This document shows positions 1-7,934 of a stretch of 32,844 bases of DNA, piece after piece (position 1 is the first letter of the stretch; each line of letters begins with the position of its first letter). The notes below the pieces were generated by a model, which made no database searches, was not told where the DNA came from, and worked only from the letters and a program-made list of their open reading frames with translations. The translations under genes and the position numbers were made by a program. This stretch comes from Burkholderiales bacterium (lineage in GTDB: Bacteria > Pseudomonadota > Gammaproteobacteria > Burkholderiales > Burkholderiaceae_C), in assembly GCA_003241965.1 (NCBI GenBank), contig QBMB01000051.1:1-32844 (forward strand), read 5' to 3'.

Positions 1-241
1 CCTTCGTGGTGACCGGGCGGCGTGTGGGCGGGCAGGCGCAGTCGGGTGCGGCCCGGTCGCGCCCACGGCGCAGCACCGGGTGGCGCCCGTCGGTGCACGC
101 CTGCAGCGCATCGGGCAGGTGCAGCGTCTGGACCTGGGCCAACAGAGCGGTATCGCCCCCGGCCAGTCGCAGCCGCCCGGGTGGACCGAGGAACTGCGCC
201 CCGACCGCACGGGCCTTGGCGCGGCCGCGCTCAGCCACCAT
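1..241 (-). CDS. Unrecognised protein, 3' end beyond window
   Basis: An open reading frame on the minus strand starts with ATG at 241-239 and runs without a stop through 80 codons to the window edge, so the C-terminus is missing. The start overlaps the last 11 bases of the preceding minus-strand gene, which suggests translational coupling. Third codon positions are almost all G or C, as in the neighbouring real genes. The product is Arg/Ala/Leu-rich, begins MVAERGRAKARAVGAQFLGP, and has a CAC cluster near the cut. I recognise no domain, signal peptide or membrane segment. It may be shorter if a later start is used. The link to the upstream hypothetical gene is inference from overlap. Confidence 0.5.
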   Translation of the reverse strand, partial: MVAERGRAKARAVGAQFLGPPGRLRLAGGDTALLAQVQTLHLPDALQACTDGRHPVLRRGRDRAAPDCACPPTRRPVTTK

Positions 242-611
242 TGCCTCCGTTGACGATCTGGTCCAGTTCCTGCAGGCCGGGCTGGCGCTGGAGCGATCCG
301 CGCGCCTCGCAGGGGTTGGCCACGTAAGGCTCGGTGATCACCTGCCCCTGGCCGCACAGCCGCACACACACCAACTCGGCACCCAGCAGGGTGAGGCCGA
401 CGCGGTAGTCCAGCGGCAAGTGGACCCGGATGGGAGGGATTTCCTTGACGCGCAGCGAGAAGTCGATCGGCCGGATGTCGATGGGCCCGAGGTTCAGGCT
501 CATCGGCGCGACGTTGGCGTTGATGCTGTAACTGGTGGGGATTCCCGAGATGTCGAGATCGACACCCAGGTCCACACCAAAGTCAAAGCTTGAAGGAATG
601 CTCACGCTCAT
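231..611 (-). CDS. Conserved-looking hypothetical protein, 126 aa
   Basis: I do not recognise a named family. The protein begins MSVSIPSSFDFGVDLGVDLD and continues with alternating hydrophobic/polar stretches rich in Ile, Pro and Asp (for example GPIDIRPIDFSLRV and EIPPIRVHLPLDY), which looks like a beta-strand-rich fold. A short Cys-containing segment (VCVRLCGQG, then NPCEARGS) and a Gly/Asn tail (VNGGNGG) follow. There is no signal peptide. The start at 611 is preferred over the longer frame from 668 because AGGAAGTGAGG lies just upstream, with GAGG 5 bases before the ATG. Its stop overlaps the start of the next minus-strand gene by 11 bases, so the two probably form an operon. The cellular role is unknown. 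Confidence 0.65.
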   Translation of the reverse strand: MSVSIPSSFDFGVDLGVDLDISGIPTSYSINANVAPMSLNLGPIDIRPIDFSLRVKEIPPIRVHLPLDYRVGLTLLGAELVCVRLCGQGQVITEPYVANPCEARGSLQRQPGLQELDQIVNGGNGG

Positions 612-701
612 GCTGACCTCACTTCCTGATGGGTCAAACGGTAGGCGGGGCGTCCTGGACACCACCAAGACGCCTGCGTCGGGACAAGACCCTCATCCCG
701 G

Positions 702-717
702 CGTGAATTTTTTCACG
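702..717. promoter_or_regulatory. Short perfect inverted repeat CGTGAA-TTTT-TTCACG
   Basis: Two 6-base arms, CGTGAA (702-707) and TTCACG (712-717), flank four T residues. It lies about 90 bases upstream of the minus-strand gene starting at 611, in a locally AT-rich patch. It could be a regulator binding site or a weak hairpin. No regulator is encoded nearby, so the role is a guess. Confidence 0.3.
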
Positions 718-874
718 ATTTGATCGCCGTGACATCCCCCCGTTTTGCAGAACCGGTCCGGGCACCGGCACCTGGGCACGGCCCAACTGCGCAGATGTGC
801 GCCCGGCGCTACCCGGGGATTGACCCGGTCGCGGCGGGCCCAGGTGGGTGGTGGACAGTCGCCTCGACGCCAGA

Positions 875-893
875 TTCGACGTTACGTGTCGAA
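875..893. promoter_or_regulatory. Inverted repeat TTCGAC-N7-GTCGAA
   Basis: Perfect 6-base arms TTCGAC (875-880) and GTCGAA (888-893) surround the 7-base spacer GTTACGT, giving a 19-bp dyad of the size bound by many dimeric bacterial regulators. It lies between the end of the metallo-hydrolase gene and the hypothetical gene. It may be an operator or part of a transcript end; nothing else supports either reading. Confidence 0.3.
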
Positions 894-956
894 ACAACAG
901 ATTCAATTTCCAGCGGAGATGTCACACACTGGTTCAACTCAGGAGCCATGGCCCGC

Positions 957-1931
957 TCACCGTCCGCGCAGGCTTTCCTCTTCCATCAACAGGTAGGTGT
1001 TGTAGGCGTTCATGCGGTTGGCAAAACGGAACATCGGCATGGGCTCGAAGGTGCTCCAGTTGGTGCTGCCGTAGGCCTCCTCGAACGGCACCAGGTCTTT
1101 CGCGGCTTTGCCCATGGTGGTGCGCAGGTAGGTGAGGTAGTCGCGCATCACCACCATGTCCTTGCGCGGCTCGGTGGACGCCGCGCCGTGGCCGGGCACG
1201 ACCACCGCCACGTCGAAGCGCAGCAGGCGGTCCAGCGAAGTGATCCACTGGCCGCTGTCGGCCTTGCCCACGAAGGGCAGGCGCCCGGCGAACATGAGGT
1301 CGCCAGCGAACAGCACGCGCTCGGCGGGCACATGAATGGCCAGGTCTTCCGGCGTGTGCGAGGGGCCCACGCGCTCCACCACGAAGCTCTCTCCGGCCAG
1401 CTCCAGCGTGGTGGAGTCGGTGAGCCAGCGGTCCGCCGGCACCAGGTGCGTGTTCTCGTCCACCCAGGGCGCCAGCTCGGTGCGCGAGGCCACCAGCCGC
1501 TGCGCGGCGGTGTCCGAGTTCAGGTACTCCCGCGCATCTTGCTGCGCAATGATCTGCGCGCCCAGTTCCTTGAACACCTGCAGGCCGTAGATGTGATCGG
1601 CGTGGTAGTGCGTCACGATCACGTGGGTGATCGGCTTGGGCGTGATCTCGGCGATCTTCTGCACCAGCCGGCGCGCCAGCGCGGGCGAGCCCAGCCCGTC
1701 GATCACCACCACGCCCTGGGGTGCCACCACGAAGCCGGCGTTGCTGATGAAGTTCTGGTTGGCCGGTGAGCCGAGTGCGGCCTGGCCTTGCACATACCAG
1801 GTGTTGGGGCCGACCTGCTTCGGCGTCATGTCAGGTGCAGGTTGAGCCATGGCCAACAAGCTGAGCGCACCGGTGCAGGCCAGCAGATGGCGCATGACGC
1901 GGTGTGCGAGGGGGGCGGTGATTCGGAACAT
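957..1931 (-). CDS. Exported metallo-beta-lactamase-fold hydrolase
   Basis: A 324-aa protein with an N-terminal hydrophobic export signal (about residues 12-31) followed by an MBL-fold domain. The metal motif THYHADH is present with H108, H110, D112 and H113. Further ligand-type residues appear in SHTPED, AGDLMF and VPGHG, so the binuclear zinc site looks intact. The start at 1931 is supported by GGAG 6 bases upstream. The gene follows the exported rhodanese gene by 27 bases on the same strand. Pairing of MBL-fold and rhodanese proteins is well known in persulfide and thiosulfate metabolism (SoxH-like and persulfide-dioxygenase-like relatives). The exact substrate cannot be read from sequence; quinoprotein-associated or lactamase-like hydrolases are alternatives. 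Confidence 0.85.
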   Translation of the reverse strand: MFRITAPLAHRVMRHLLACTGALSLLAMAQPAPDMTPKQVGPNTWYVQGQAALGSPANQNFISNAGFVVAPQGVVVIDGLGSPALARRLVQKIAEITPKPITHVIVTHYHADHIYGLQVFKELGAQIIAQQDAREYLNSDTAAQRLVASRTELAPWVDENTHLVPADRWLTDSTTLELAGESFVVERVGPSHTPEDLAIHVPAERVLFAGDLMFAGRLPFVGKADSGQWITSLDRLLRFDVAVVVPGHGAASTEPRKDMVVMRDYLTYLRTTMGKAAKDLVPFEEAYGSTNWSTFEPMPMFRFANRMNAYNTYLLMEEESLRGR

Positions 1932-1958
1932 GGGGCGCTCCTCAGGTGGATTCAGTGA

Positions 1959-2420
1959 TCAGTGCTTGGCCGTGCCGGTGGTGCGGGTGGCAGCATCAAA
2001 GCCGCCTTTGGCCCTCCACTCTTCCATGCCGCCTTGCAGGATGCGAAGGTTGTCCCAGCCCGCCACGCGCAGCGCAAAGCCGGCCTGTGCCGAGAGCGAG
2101 CCGGTGTTGCAGTAGATCAGCACCGGTTTGTCTTTGGGGATCGAATCGCGTTTGGCCAGCACCTGGCGCCAGTCCATGTTGATGGCGCCTGGAATGTGTC
2201 CCTTGGCAAACTGCCCGGCGTCGCGCGCGTCGATCAGCACAAACTTCTTCCAGTCGTCCTTGGGGATCTGCTCGGCGAAGATCACCCCGCCGCCGTAGTC
2301 CACGAACTCCAGATAAGCCTCCATTTCGTCGACCGCTGCCGCCTTGTCGGCCAAGGCTGCACCAGGGCCGAGCAGGGCGGCGGTGCTCAGCACCGACAGA
2401 ACGATGTGGCGTGGGCGCAT
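1959..2420 (-). CDS. Exported single-domain rhodanese-like sulfurtransferase
   Basis: A 153-aa protein with a cleavable signal peptide (about residues 1-25, ending ALA-DK) and one rhodanese domain. VLIDARD and GHIPGAINMDW match the family's first conserved motifs. The active-site loop is YCNTGSLSAQ with the catalytic cysteine at about residue 104, and GGMEEW is the typical end motif. The start at 2420 has GGAG 6 bases upstream; the longer frame from 2453 has no such site. The protein is predicted to carry persulfide sulfur in the periplasm, probably with the MBL-fold hydrolase encoded 27 bases downstream. Substrate and partner are inferred from gene order. Confidence 0.88.
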   Translation of the reverse strand: MRPRHIVLSVLSTAALLGPGAALADKAAAVDEMEAYLEFVDYGGGVIFAEQIPKDDWKKFVLIDARDAGQFAKGHIPGAINMDWRQVLAKRDSIPKDKPVLIYCNTGSLSAQAGFALRVAGWDNLRILQGGMEEWRAKGGFDAATRTTGTAKH

Positions 2421-2515
2421 GGTGGTCTCCGTTATTTGGAAGTAAATTAGCAACTACTGATATTGTGCTTTCATTTGGAGGGATTCGGACAGTGTTCACC
2501 GCCATGCGGCCGGCT
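2421..2515 (-). promoter_or_regulatory. AT-rich promoter region of the rhodanese-hydrolase pair
   Basis: Between the flavoprotein stop and the rhodanese start lie 95 bases, of which about 2431-2475 is strikingly AT-rich for this genome. It includes an imperfect dyad TTATTTGGAAGTAA (2432-2445). Such low-melting tracts before rhodanese/MBL operons are often promoters controlled by ArsR-type sulfur sensors such as BigR. I could not fit a confident -35/-10 pair, and no such regulator is encoded in the window. Confidence 0.35.
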
Positions 2516-3895
2516 TCAGGCCAGGGGCTTGAGTTGCTGCAGCAGCGTGGGCAGCAGTTCCGACACCGTGGGGTGGATGTGTACGGTGCGCGCCATCACG
2601 TCGCAGGGTTGGCCGGCGGCCATCTGGTCCAGCAGGCTGTGCACCACTTCGTCGCCGTTGAGGCCGAGGATGGCAGCGCCCAGCAGCAGCCGCGAGTCGG
2701 CATCCACCAGCACCTTCATGAAACCCTGGGTCTCTCCCGCTTCGCGCGCGCGGCCCACCTTCTGCATCGGCATCTTGCCCATCAGCACCCGCCGTCCGCT
2801 CGCACGGGCTTCGGTCTCGGACATGCCCATGCGGCCCAGCGCCGGGTCGATGAAGAGCGCATAGCAAGGAATGCGGTCCGAGATGCGGCGTGGGTCGTTG
2901 TCGAACAGGTTGGCCACCACGATCTCGTGGTCGTTCCAGGCGGTGTGCGTGAAGGCGCCTTTGCCGTTGCAATCACCCACCGCCCACACACCCGCTGCGC
3001 TGGTGCGGCACTGGTCGTCCACCTCGATGTAGCCCTTGGCGTCCATGCGGATGCCGGCGAGTTCCAGGCCGAGCCCGTCGGTGTTGGGCCGGCGGCCCAC
3101 GGCCAGCAACACATGGCTGGCGACGATGGGCGCACTTTCGCTGGCGCACTGCGCGCCCACGGTGATGCCACCAGCCGTCGGCGCCAGCGACAGGCACTCT
3201 GCCTCCAGCTCGAAGCGCACACCTTCTGCCTGAAGGATCTCGCGGATGCCGTCCGACACGTCGGCGTCTTCGCGCGGCAGCAGTCGCGCCGAGCGCTCCA
3301 CCACCGTCACCCGGGCACCAAAGCGCCGCATCATTTGCGCGAACTCCAGGCCGATGTAGCTGCCGCCCACAATGACCAGGTGCTCGGGCACGGTCGCCAG
3401 TTCCATGATCGACACATTGTCCAGGATGGGCACGTCGTCGATGCCCTGCAGGTCCGGGCGCGCCGAGCGTCCACCCACGTTGAGGAAGATGCGCGGGGCG
3501 GTGATCCGACGGCCGTTGACCTCCAGCGTGGCCGGCGCCACGAAGCGCGCCTCACCGGTGATCACCTCGGTGTGTTCCAGGCCACGCATCCAGGCTTCCA
3601 CCGCCTGGCGCGAGTGCAGCACGATGCCTTCCTTGCGCGCCTTCACCCGCGCCATGTTCACCCGGATGTCGCCCGCATCAAAGCCGTACTCGGCGCCGCG
3701 CTGCGCCTGGCGCACGGCACGCGCGCTGGCCACCAGGGTCTTGGTGGGCACGCAGCCCACATTCACACACGTGCCGCCAAAGAGGTGGCGCTCGATCACA
3801 GCGGTGCGCAGCCCTTCGCGGGCACAGCGCGCGGCCAGAGCGGGGCCGGCCTGGCCAGCGCCGACGACGATGGCATCAAAAACTTCCTTGGGCAT
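2516..3895 (-). CDS. MerA/Lpd-like FAD-dependent disulfide oxidoreductase
   Basis: A 459-aa flavoprotein of the pyridine nucleotide-disulfide oxidoreductase family. The FAD-binding GAGQAG lies at about residues 12-17 and the redox disulfide in GGTCVNVGCVPTKT (C43, C48). A second nucleotide-binding motif is VIVGGSYIGLEFA, and the ATG-type motif VWAVGDCNG and the C-terminal catalytic HIHPTVSE are present. It resembles mercuric reductase most, but lacks an N-terminal HMA domain. It also ends in LQQLKPLA without the C-terminal vicinal cysteines needed for Hg(II), so mercury reduction is unlikely. The start at 3895 has GGAG 9 bases upstream. The gene is divergent from the methyltransferase gene, separated by 118 bases. 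The substrate is unknown. Confidence 0.87.
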   Translation of the reverse strand: MPKEVFDAIVVGAGQAGPALAARCAREGLRTAVIERHLFGGTCVNVGCVPTKTLVASARAVRQAQRGAEYGFDAGDIRVNMARVKARKEGIVLHSRQAVEAWMRGLEHTEVITGEARFVAPATLEVNGRRITAPRIFLNVGGRSARPDLQGIDDVPILDNVSIMELATVPEHLVIVGGSYIGLEFAQMMRRFGARVTVVERSARLLPREDADVSDGIREILQAEGVRFELEAECLSLAPTAGGITVGAQCASESAPIVASHVLLAVGRRPNTDGLGLELAGIRMDAKGYIEVDDQCRTSAAGVWAVGDCNGKGAFTHTAWNDHEIVVANLFDNDPRRISDRIPCYALFIDPALGRMGMSETEARASGRRVLMGKMPMQKVGRAREAGETQGFMKVLVDADSRLLLGAAILGLNGDEVVHSLLDQMAAGQPCDVMARTVHIHPTVSELLPTLLQQLKPLA

Positions 3896-4013
3896 GCGGG
3901 GGATCTCCGGGTTCGTATGAGCGACCCTGTTGATCATGTCCTTCGGCACAGGTGCTGTCGACCCATTCAGGCGCATCATGTCCTGCGCGTCGGAATCCAA
4001 CACCGAGACACCC

Positions 4014-4610
4014 ATGAACAACAACCGCAGCGTTGAGTTTTTCGACCGGCAGTTCGAGCAGCAGATTCACCAGACAGAAGGGGCGCTGAACCCGTTCGAG
4101 CAGGCCGCGCTGCCGCACCTGCGGGGCCGGGTGCTGGACTTTGGTTGTGGCATGGGCAACCTGGCCCTGGCTGCGGCCCGCGCCGGTTGCCCGGTGCTGG
4201 CGCTGGACGCCAGCGAGGTCGCCATTGCGCATCTGCAGCAGGTGGCCGCTGCCGAGGGCTTGCCGATGCAGGCACAGGTGGCCGACCTCAGTCGCTACCG
4301 CGTGAGCGGCGAGTTCGACACCATCGTCTCCATCGGACTGCTGATGTTCCTGGACTGCGCCACGGCGCAACGTGCCCTGGACGACCTGCAAGCCCACCTG
4401 GTCTCCGGCGGAGCCCTGGTGGTGAATGTGCTGGTGGAAGGCACGACCTACATGGACATGTTCGACCCTGATGCCCATTGCCTGTTTGCAAGGGACTTCC
4501 TGCAGGCCAGGTTGGCCGGCTGGCAGGTGATCGAATCCGGTTACCAGGACTTTGCGGCGCCTGGGAACACGGTGAAGTCGTTTGCGACCATCGTCGCGAG
4601 CAAGCCTTGA
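4014..4610 (+). CDS. Class I SAM-dependent methyltransferase
   Basis: A 198-aa cytosolic protein with the Rossmann-type SAM motif I at VLDFGCGMGNLALAA (about residues 40-54), then ALDASEVAI (motif II acidic residue) and DTIVSIGLLMFL (motif IV region). Size and motifs resemble TehB/type-11-12 methyltransferases, which act on small molecules such as tellurite or thiols. The start at 4014 (MNNNRSVEFFDRQFE) matches where homologues usually begin; the frame extends upstream to 3930 with no good ribosome site. It lies 71 bases before the copper lipoprotein gene on the same strand and divergent from the flavoprotein gene. A link to metal or metalloid resistance is possible but inferred. Confidence 0.82.
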   Translation: MNNNRSVEFFDRQFEQQIHQTEGALNPFEQAALPHLRGRVLDFGCGMGNLALAAARAGCPVLALDASEVAIAHLQQVAAAEGLPMQAQVADLSRYRVSGEFDTIVSIGLLMFLDCATAQRALDDLQAHLVSGGALVVNVLVEGTTYMDMFDPDAHCLFARDFLQARLAGWQVIESGYQDFAAPGNTVKSFATIVASKP

Positions 4611-4670
4611 TCCAGCGCAACCACCGATCCGCTCAGTCGTTCATGCTGAAGGTCTTGGGAATGTCCCATG

Positions 4671-4675
4671 AGGAG
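4671..4675 (+). promoter_or_regulatory. Shine-Dalgarno AGGAG deciding a GTG start at 4682
   Basis: AGGAG lies 6 bases before the GTG at 4682. The in-frame ATG at 4661 upstream has no such site and would place charged residues ahead of the signal peptide. The GTG start therefore gives the well-formed lipoprotein signal. Confidence 0.7.
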
Positions 4676-4681
4676 AACACC

Positions 4682-4954
4682 GTGATCGCACTCAAGACCT
4701 TGACCGCACTGTCCACATTGGCCCTGTTGGCCGCCTGCGCCGGCCCTGGTGGACCCGGAGGACCCCACAGGTCGCAGGCCCATCACCCGGGCGCTGAGAC
4801 CATGGCCATGATGGATCACACGCATTCGATGCCGGGAATGCAGGCCATGCACGACAAGATGAAAAACGCCAAGACGCCTGAAGAGCGCCAGGCGCTCATG
4901 GCGGAGCACATGAAGGCCATGGAATGTGGCATGACCGCACCGGCTGTCCGATGA
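4682..4954 (+). CDS. Small Met/His-rich lipoprotein of the copper island
   Basis: A 90-aa exported lipoprotein. The signal peptide ends in the lipobox LLAAC, with the lipidated cysteine at about residue 19. The mature part is rich in Met and His ([20 protein letters not shown], then [10 protein letters not shown]) and includes an amphipathic segment ([20 protein letters not shown]). Met/His clusters of this kind bind Cu(I)/Ag(I) in periplasmic proteins, so a copper buffer or relay role is plausible. It starts at GTG by ribosome-site evidence. The gene ends four bases before the CueR-type promoter of copA, so the two are neighbours with separate promoters. No named family is recognised with certainty. 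Confidence 0.75.
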   Translation: MIALKTLTALSTLALLAACAGPGGPGGPHRSQAHHPGAETMAMMDHTHSMPGMQAMHDKMKNAKTPEERQALMAEHMKAMECGMTAPAVR

Positions 4955-4958
4955 ACCC

Positions 4959-4989
4959 TTGACCTTGCCATTGCGGCAAGGATCAAGCT
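4959..4989 (+). promoter_or_regulatory. CueR-type (MerR-family) promoter of copA
   Basis: A -35 box TTGACC (4959-4964) and -10-like CAAGCT (4984-4989) are separated by an overlong 19-base spacer. The spacer carries a perfect dyad, CCTTGCC (4963-4969) and GGCAAGG (4975-4981) around ATTGC. This layout is essentially that of the E. coli copA promoter, where CueR bound to Cu(I) or Ag(I) underwinds the 19-bp spacer to activate transcription. It lies 33-63 bases before the copA ATG and begins just after the lipoprotein stop. No merR-family gene is encoded in the window. Confidence 0.85.
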
Positions 4990-5021
4990 CATGCTCCAGT
5001 CATCACTCAAGGAGCTCGCTC

Positions 5022-7217
5022 ATGTCCGCAGGAACCCACGACGACAACGCAGGGCATGTGCACAGCCACGGTCACGCCCCGGCCCCGGCCCCGGCCGCGG
5101 TCAAACCCGGAACGGTCTATACCTGCCCCATGCATCCGGAGATCCGCCAGGACCACCCGGGCAACTGTCCCAAATGCGGCATGTCGCTGGAGCCGGTCAT
5201 GCCGGTACTGGACGAAGCCGAGAACCCCGAGTTGCTGGATTTCCAGCGCCGCTTCTGGTGGACGCTGCCGCTCACCGCCGTGGTGGCGGTGCTGGCGATG
5301 TTCGGGCACAGCCTCGGCTGGTTCGACATGGCGGCCCAGAGTTGGGTCGAGTTTGTGCTCACAGTGCCTGTGGTGCTGTGGGCCGGCTGGCCGTTTTTCG
5401 TGCGTGGCGCGCAGTCGGTGGTCAACCGCAGCCCCAACATGTGGACGCTGATCAGCCTGGGCACTGGCGCTGCGTTCGTCTACAGCGTGATGGCCACGGT
5501 GGCACCGCAGGTGTTCCCCGAGGAGTTTGTTTCGATGGGGCGGGTGGCTGTGTACTTTGAAGCGGCGGCGGTGATCATTTCGTTGACGCTGCTGGGTCAG
5601 CTGCTGGAGCTCAAGGCGCGCTCACAAACCTCGGCTGCCATTCGTTCGTTGCTGGGTCTGGCGCCCAAAACCGCGCGGCGCATCAAGGCCGATGGGCAGG
5701 AAGAAGACGTACCGTTGGCCCATGTGCATGTGGGCGACCGGCTGCGCGTTCGCCCGGGTGAGAAGGTCCCCACCGACGGCGTGGTGGAGGAGGGCAGCAG
5801 TTCACTGGACGAATCGATGCTCACCGGTGAGCCGCTGCCGGTGACCAAGCGGGTCGGCGACAAGTTGATCGGCGCCACGCTCAACACCAGTGGTGCATTG
5901 GTGATGCGCTCCGAGCATGTGGGCTCCGCCACCGTGCTCTCGCAGATCGTGCAGATGGTGGCCATGGCACAACGCTCGCGCGCGCCGATGCAGCGCATGG
6001 CCGATCAGGTGGCGGGCTATTTTGTCTATGGCGTCGTGCTGGCCGCGCTGCTCACCTTCTTCGGCTGGGGCTTTTTCGGGCCAGAACCGAGCTGGGTCCA
6101 TGCACTCATCAACGCGGTGGCTGTGCTCATCATCGCGTGCCCCTGTGCACTCGGACTGGCCACGCCCATGTCGATCATGGTGGCCTCTGGCCGTGGCGCC
6201 ACGCACGGTGTGCTGTTTCGTGATGCCGCTGCCATTGAAAACCTGCGCAAGGTCGACACGCTGATCGTCGACAAGACCGGGACCCTGACGGAGGGCCGGC
6301 CGACCTTCGAGCGTTCCATCGGACACGCTGGATTCTCCGAAACGGAAGTTCTGCGGCTCGCCGCCAGCCTGGACCAGGGCAGTGAACACCCGCTGGCCGC
6401 CGCCATCGTGGCTGCGGCGAAGCAACAGACGCTTGCGCTGGACAAACCCGAGCAGTTCGACTCCGAGTCCGGCATCGGTGTGCGTGGGCAGGTGGGTGGC
6501 AAGGAACTGGCCCTGGGCAACACCGCGCTGATGCAGCAGCTTGGTGTGGACGTGGCACCGCTGGCCACCGAGGCCGAAGCGCTGCGCGCTCAGGGAGCCA
6601 GCGTCATGTACCTCGCTGTCGACAAAACGCTGGCCGGTCTGCTGGCGGTGTCCGATCCGGTCAAAGCCACCACGGCCGACGCGCTGGCATTGCTGCGCAA
6701 GGCCAACATTCGCGTGATCATGGCCACGGGCGACGGCCTCACCACCGCGCGCTCTGTGGGCCAACGCCTGGGCATTGACGAAGTGCATGGTGAGGTCAAG
6801 CCACAGGACAAACTCAAACTCGTGGAGAAGCTGCAAGCAGAAGGTCGCGTGGTGGCCATGGCGGGCGATGGCATCAACGACGCACCCGCCCTGGCGCGCG
6901 CCGACGTGGGCATCGCCATGGGAACCGGCACCGATGTGGCGATGAACAGCGCGCAGCTCACACTGGTCAAAGGCGATCTGCGCGGCATCGCCACCGCCCG
7001 CGCGCTCTCGGTGGCCACCGTGGCCAACATGAAGCAGAACCTGGCGTTTGCCTTCGTTTACAACGCGCTGGGCATTCCCCTGGCTGCGGGATTGTTGTAC
7101 CCCTTCACCGGTTGGCTGCTCTCGCCCATGATCGCCGCCCTGGCCATGAGCCTGAGCTCGGCCTCGGTGATCGGCAATGCGCTGCGGCTGCGGGGCGCCA
7201 CGATCCGGGAGCATTGA
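5022..7217 (+). CDS. copA: Copper-translocating P1B-type ATPase
   Basis: A 732-aa inner-membrane ATPase that would pump cytosolic Cu(I) (or Ag(I)) to the periplasm. The N-terminus has a His-rich stretch (residues 12-18) and, instead of an HMA domain, a heavy-metal-binding domain at about 33-59 (YTCPMHPE ... [10 protein letters not shown]). The catalytic set is complete: TGEP near 268, CPC at 373-375 in the transport helix, phosphorylated D417 in DKTGTLTEG, the SEHPLA motif with H456-P457, and GDGINDAPA at 615. Length and layout fit the CopA/SilP group. The start at 5022 has AAGGAG 7 bases upstream; the frame from 4959 would run through the promoter. Expression should be metal-induced through the CueR-type site upstream. 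Confidence 0.95.
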   Translation: MSAGTHDDNAGHVHSHGHAPAPAPAAVKPGTVYTCPMHPEIRQDHPGNCPKCGMSLEPVMPVLDEAENPELLDFQRRFWWTLPLTAVVAVLAMFGHSLGWFDMAAQSWVEFVLTVPVVLWAGWPFFVRGAQSVVNRSPNMWTLISLGTGAAFVYSVMATVAPQVFPEEFVSMGRVAVYFEAAAVIISLTLLGQLLELKARSQTSAAIRSLLGLAPKTARRIKADGQEEDVPLAHVHVGDRLRVRPGEKVPTDGVVEEGSSSLDESMLTGEPLPVTKRVGDKLIGATLNTSGALVMRSEHVGSATVLSQIVQMVAMAQRSRAPMQRMADQVAGYFVYGVVLAALLTFFGWGFFGPEPSWVHALINAVAVLIIACPCALGLATPMSIMVASGRGATHGVLFRDAAAIENLRKVDTLIVDKTGTLTEGRPTFERSIGHAGFSETEVLRLAASLDQGSEHPLAAAIVAAAKQQTLALDKPEQFDSESGIGVRGQVGGKELALGNTALMQQLGVDVAPLATEAEALRAQGASVMYLAVDKTLAGLLAVSDPVKATTADALALLRKANIRVIMATGDGLTTARSVGQRLGIDEVHGEVKPQDKLKLVEKLQAEGRVVAMAGDGINDAPALARADVGIAMGTGTDVAMNSAQLTLVKGDLRGIATARALSVATVANMKQNLAFAFVYNALGIPLAAGLLYPFTGWLLSPMIAALAMSLSSASVIGNALRLRGATIREH

Positions 7218-7331
7218 GAACGCGCAAACACATATCGCCGGGAGCGTAAAAAGGTGAACCTCGCCGGTCTCCAATCGCTGGTTGAACAGCGGTCGTTCCG
7301 GCCATGAGCCATCGCATCACTGAGACGCTGA

Positions 7332-7733
7332 TCACTTCTGCTTGGCGAGCCACTGGTCGAACTGGACGATCTCTTTCTTTTGTGCCTCGATGATCTGCTT
7401 GGCCATCGCCTTCATCTCGGGCGACTTGCCATTCTTCAGCTCCATCTCGGCCATGTTCAAGGCTTGTTGATGGTGGATTTTCATCATCATGGCGAAGTCC
7501 TTGTCGGTGTCGCCCGACATGGGCATCTTCTGCATCGCGTCCATGCCCATCATCATGGAGGCCCGCATGTCATTCGCGCCCGTGGCACCTTTGTGCATTT
7601 GCCCCATGGGCATGTTGGAAGGCGGGTTTGCTGGCGGGCTGGTTTGCGCCTGGGCAGATACAGACAACAGCCAGATGGCAGTCACAGAGACAAGCCACGG
7701 CGCGTTCTTCGACAGAAATTCGTTTCGTTGCAT
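7332..7733 (-). CDS. Exported DUF305-family protein
   Basis: A 133-aa protein with a signal peptide (about residues 1-30, ending SAQAQ) and a DUF305 four-helix-type domain. The core has the family pattern of Asp/Met/His residues: MGMDAMQKMPMSGDTDKDFA, then MMKIHHQQALNMAEMEL and AKQIIEAQKKEI. Paired histidines and many methionines suggest metal binding, and DUF305 genes are commonly found in copper islands. The start at 7733 has AGGAG 6 bases upstream; the frame continues to 7892 but the extension has no signal sequence logic. It converges on copA with 114 bases between stops, where I see no clear terminator. Function is unproven. Confidence 0.85.
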   Translation of the reverse strand: MQRNEFLSKNAPWLVSVTAIWLLSVSAQAQTSPPANPPSNMPMGQMHKGATGANDMRASMMMGMDAMQKMPMSGDTDKDFAMMMKIHHQQALNMAEMELKNGKSPEMKAMAKQIIEAQKKEIVQFDQWLAKQK

Positions 7734-7934
7734 GCATGTCTCCTGGAGTGGGGATGGTTCGGGCGAAGGCCTGAGGCGGTGAATCGGAGCAGTCGAACCA
7801 ATCACGGCACCTGACCGGGTGAGCATCGCGAACTTCTCGCAGTCCGGCTGTGCGTCAGCGAACGAAGCAATAATTTTTGGAGGGACCATCACACCGTCGG
7901 CAAATTGCTCCCGGCTCTGTTGGCTGTTGCTGAG

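Larger units (their letters stand above)
612..956. other. Gene-free 345-bp intergenic stretch
   Basis: No convincing gene lies here. Reading frames that cross it are antisense shadows with poor codon use. The stretch lies upstream of the minus-strand hypothetical gene and downstream of the metallo-hydrolase gene, so it should contain a promoter for the former and transcription end for the latter. It holds two short dyads, at 702-717 and 875-893, listed separately. I see no clear T-run terminator and no tRNA-like fold. Confidence 0.6.

Noticed and set aside
720-1769. A 349-codon plus-strand frame over the MBL-fold gene and its flank
   Set aside because: Antisense shadow; the minus-strand gene has signal peptide, ribosome site and full metal motif.
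2516-3895. Mercuric reductase
   Set aside because: The C-terminal vicinal cysteines and the HMA domain are missing and no other mer gene is near.
2411-4036. A 541-codon plus-strand open frame opposite the flavoprotein gene
   Set aside because: It is the His/Gly/Arg-rich antisense shadow typical of high-GC genes, with no family motif, and the minus-strand frame has complete catalytic motifs.
5802-7274. A 490-codon minus-strand frame opposite copA
   Set aside because: Antisense of a fully motif-supported P-type ATPase; composition is shadow-like (His/Gln/Gly/Arg) and there is no ribosome site.
7218-7331. Rho-independent terminator between the convergent copA and DUF305 genes
   Set aside because: I found only weak, imperfect hairpins and no T-run.
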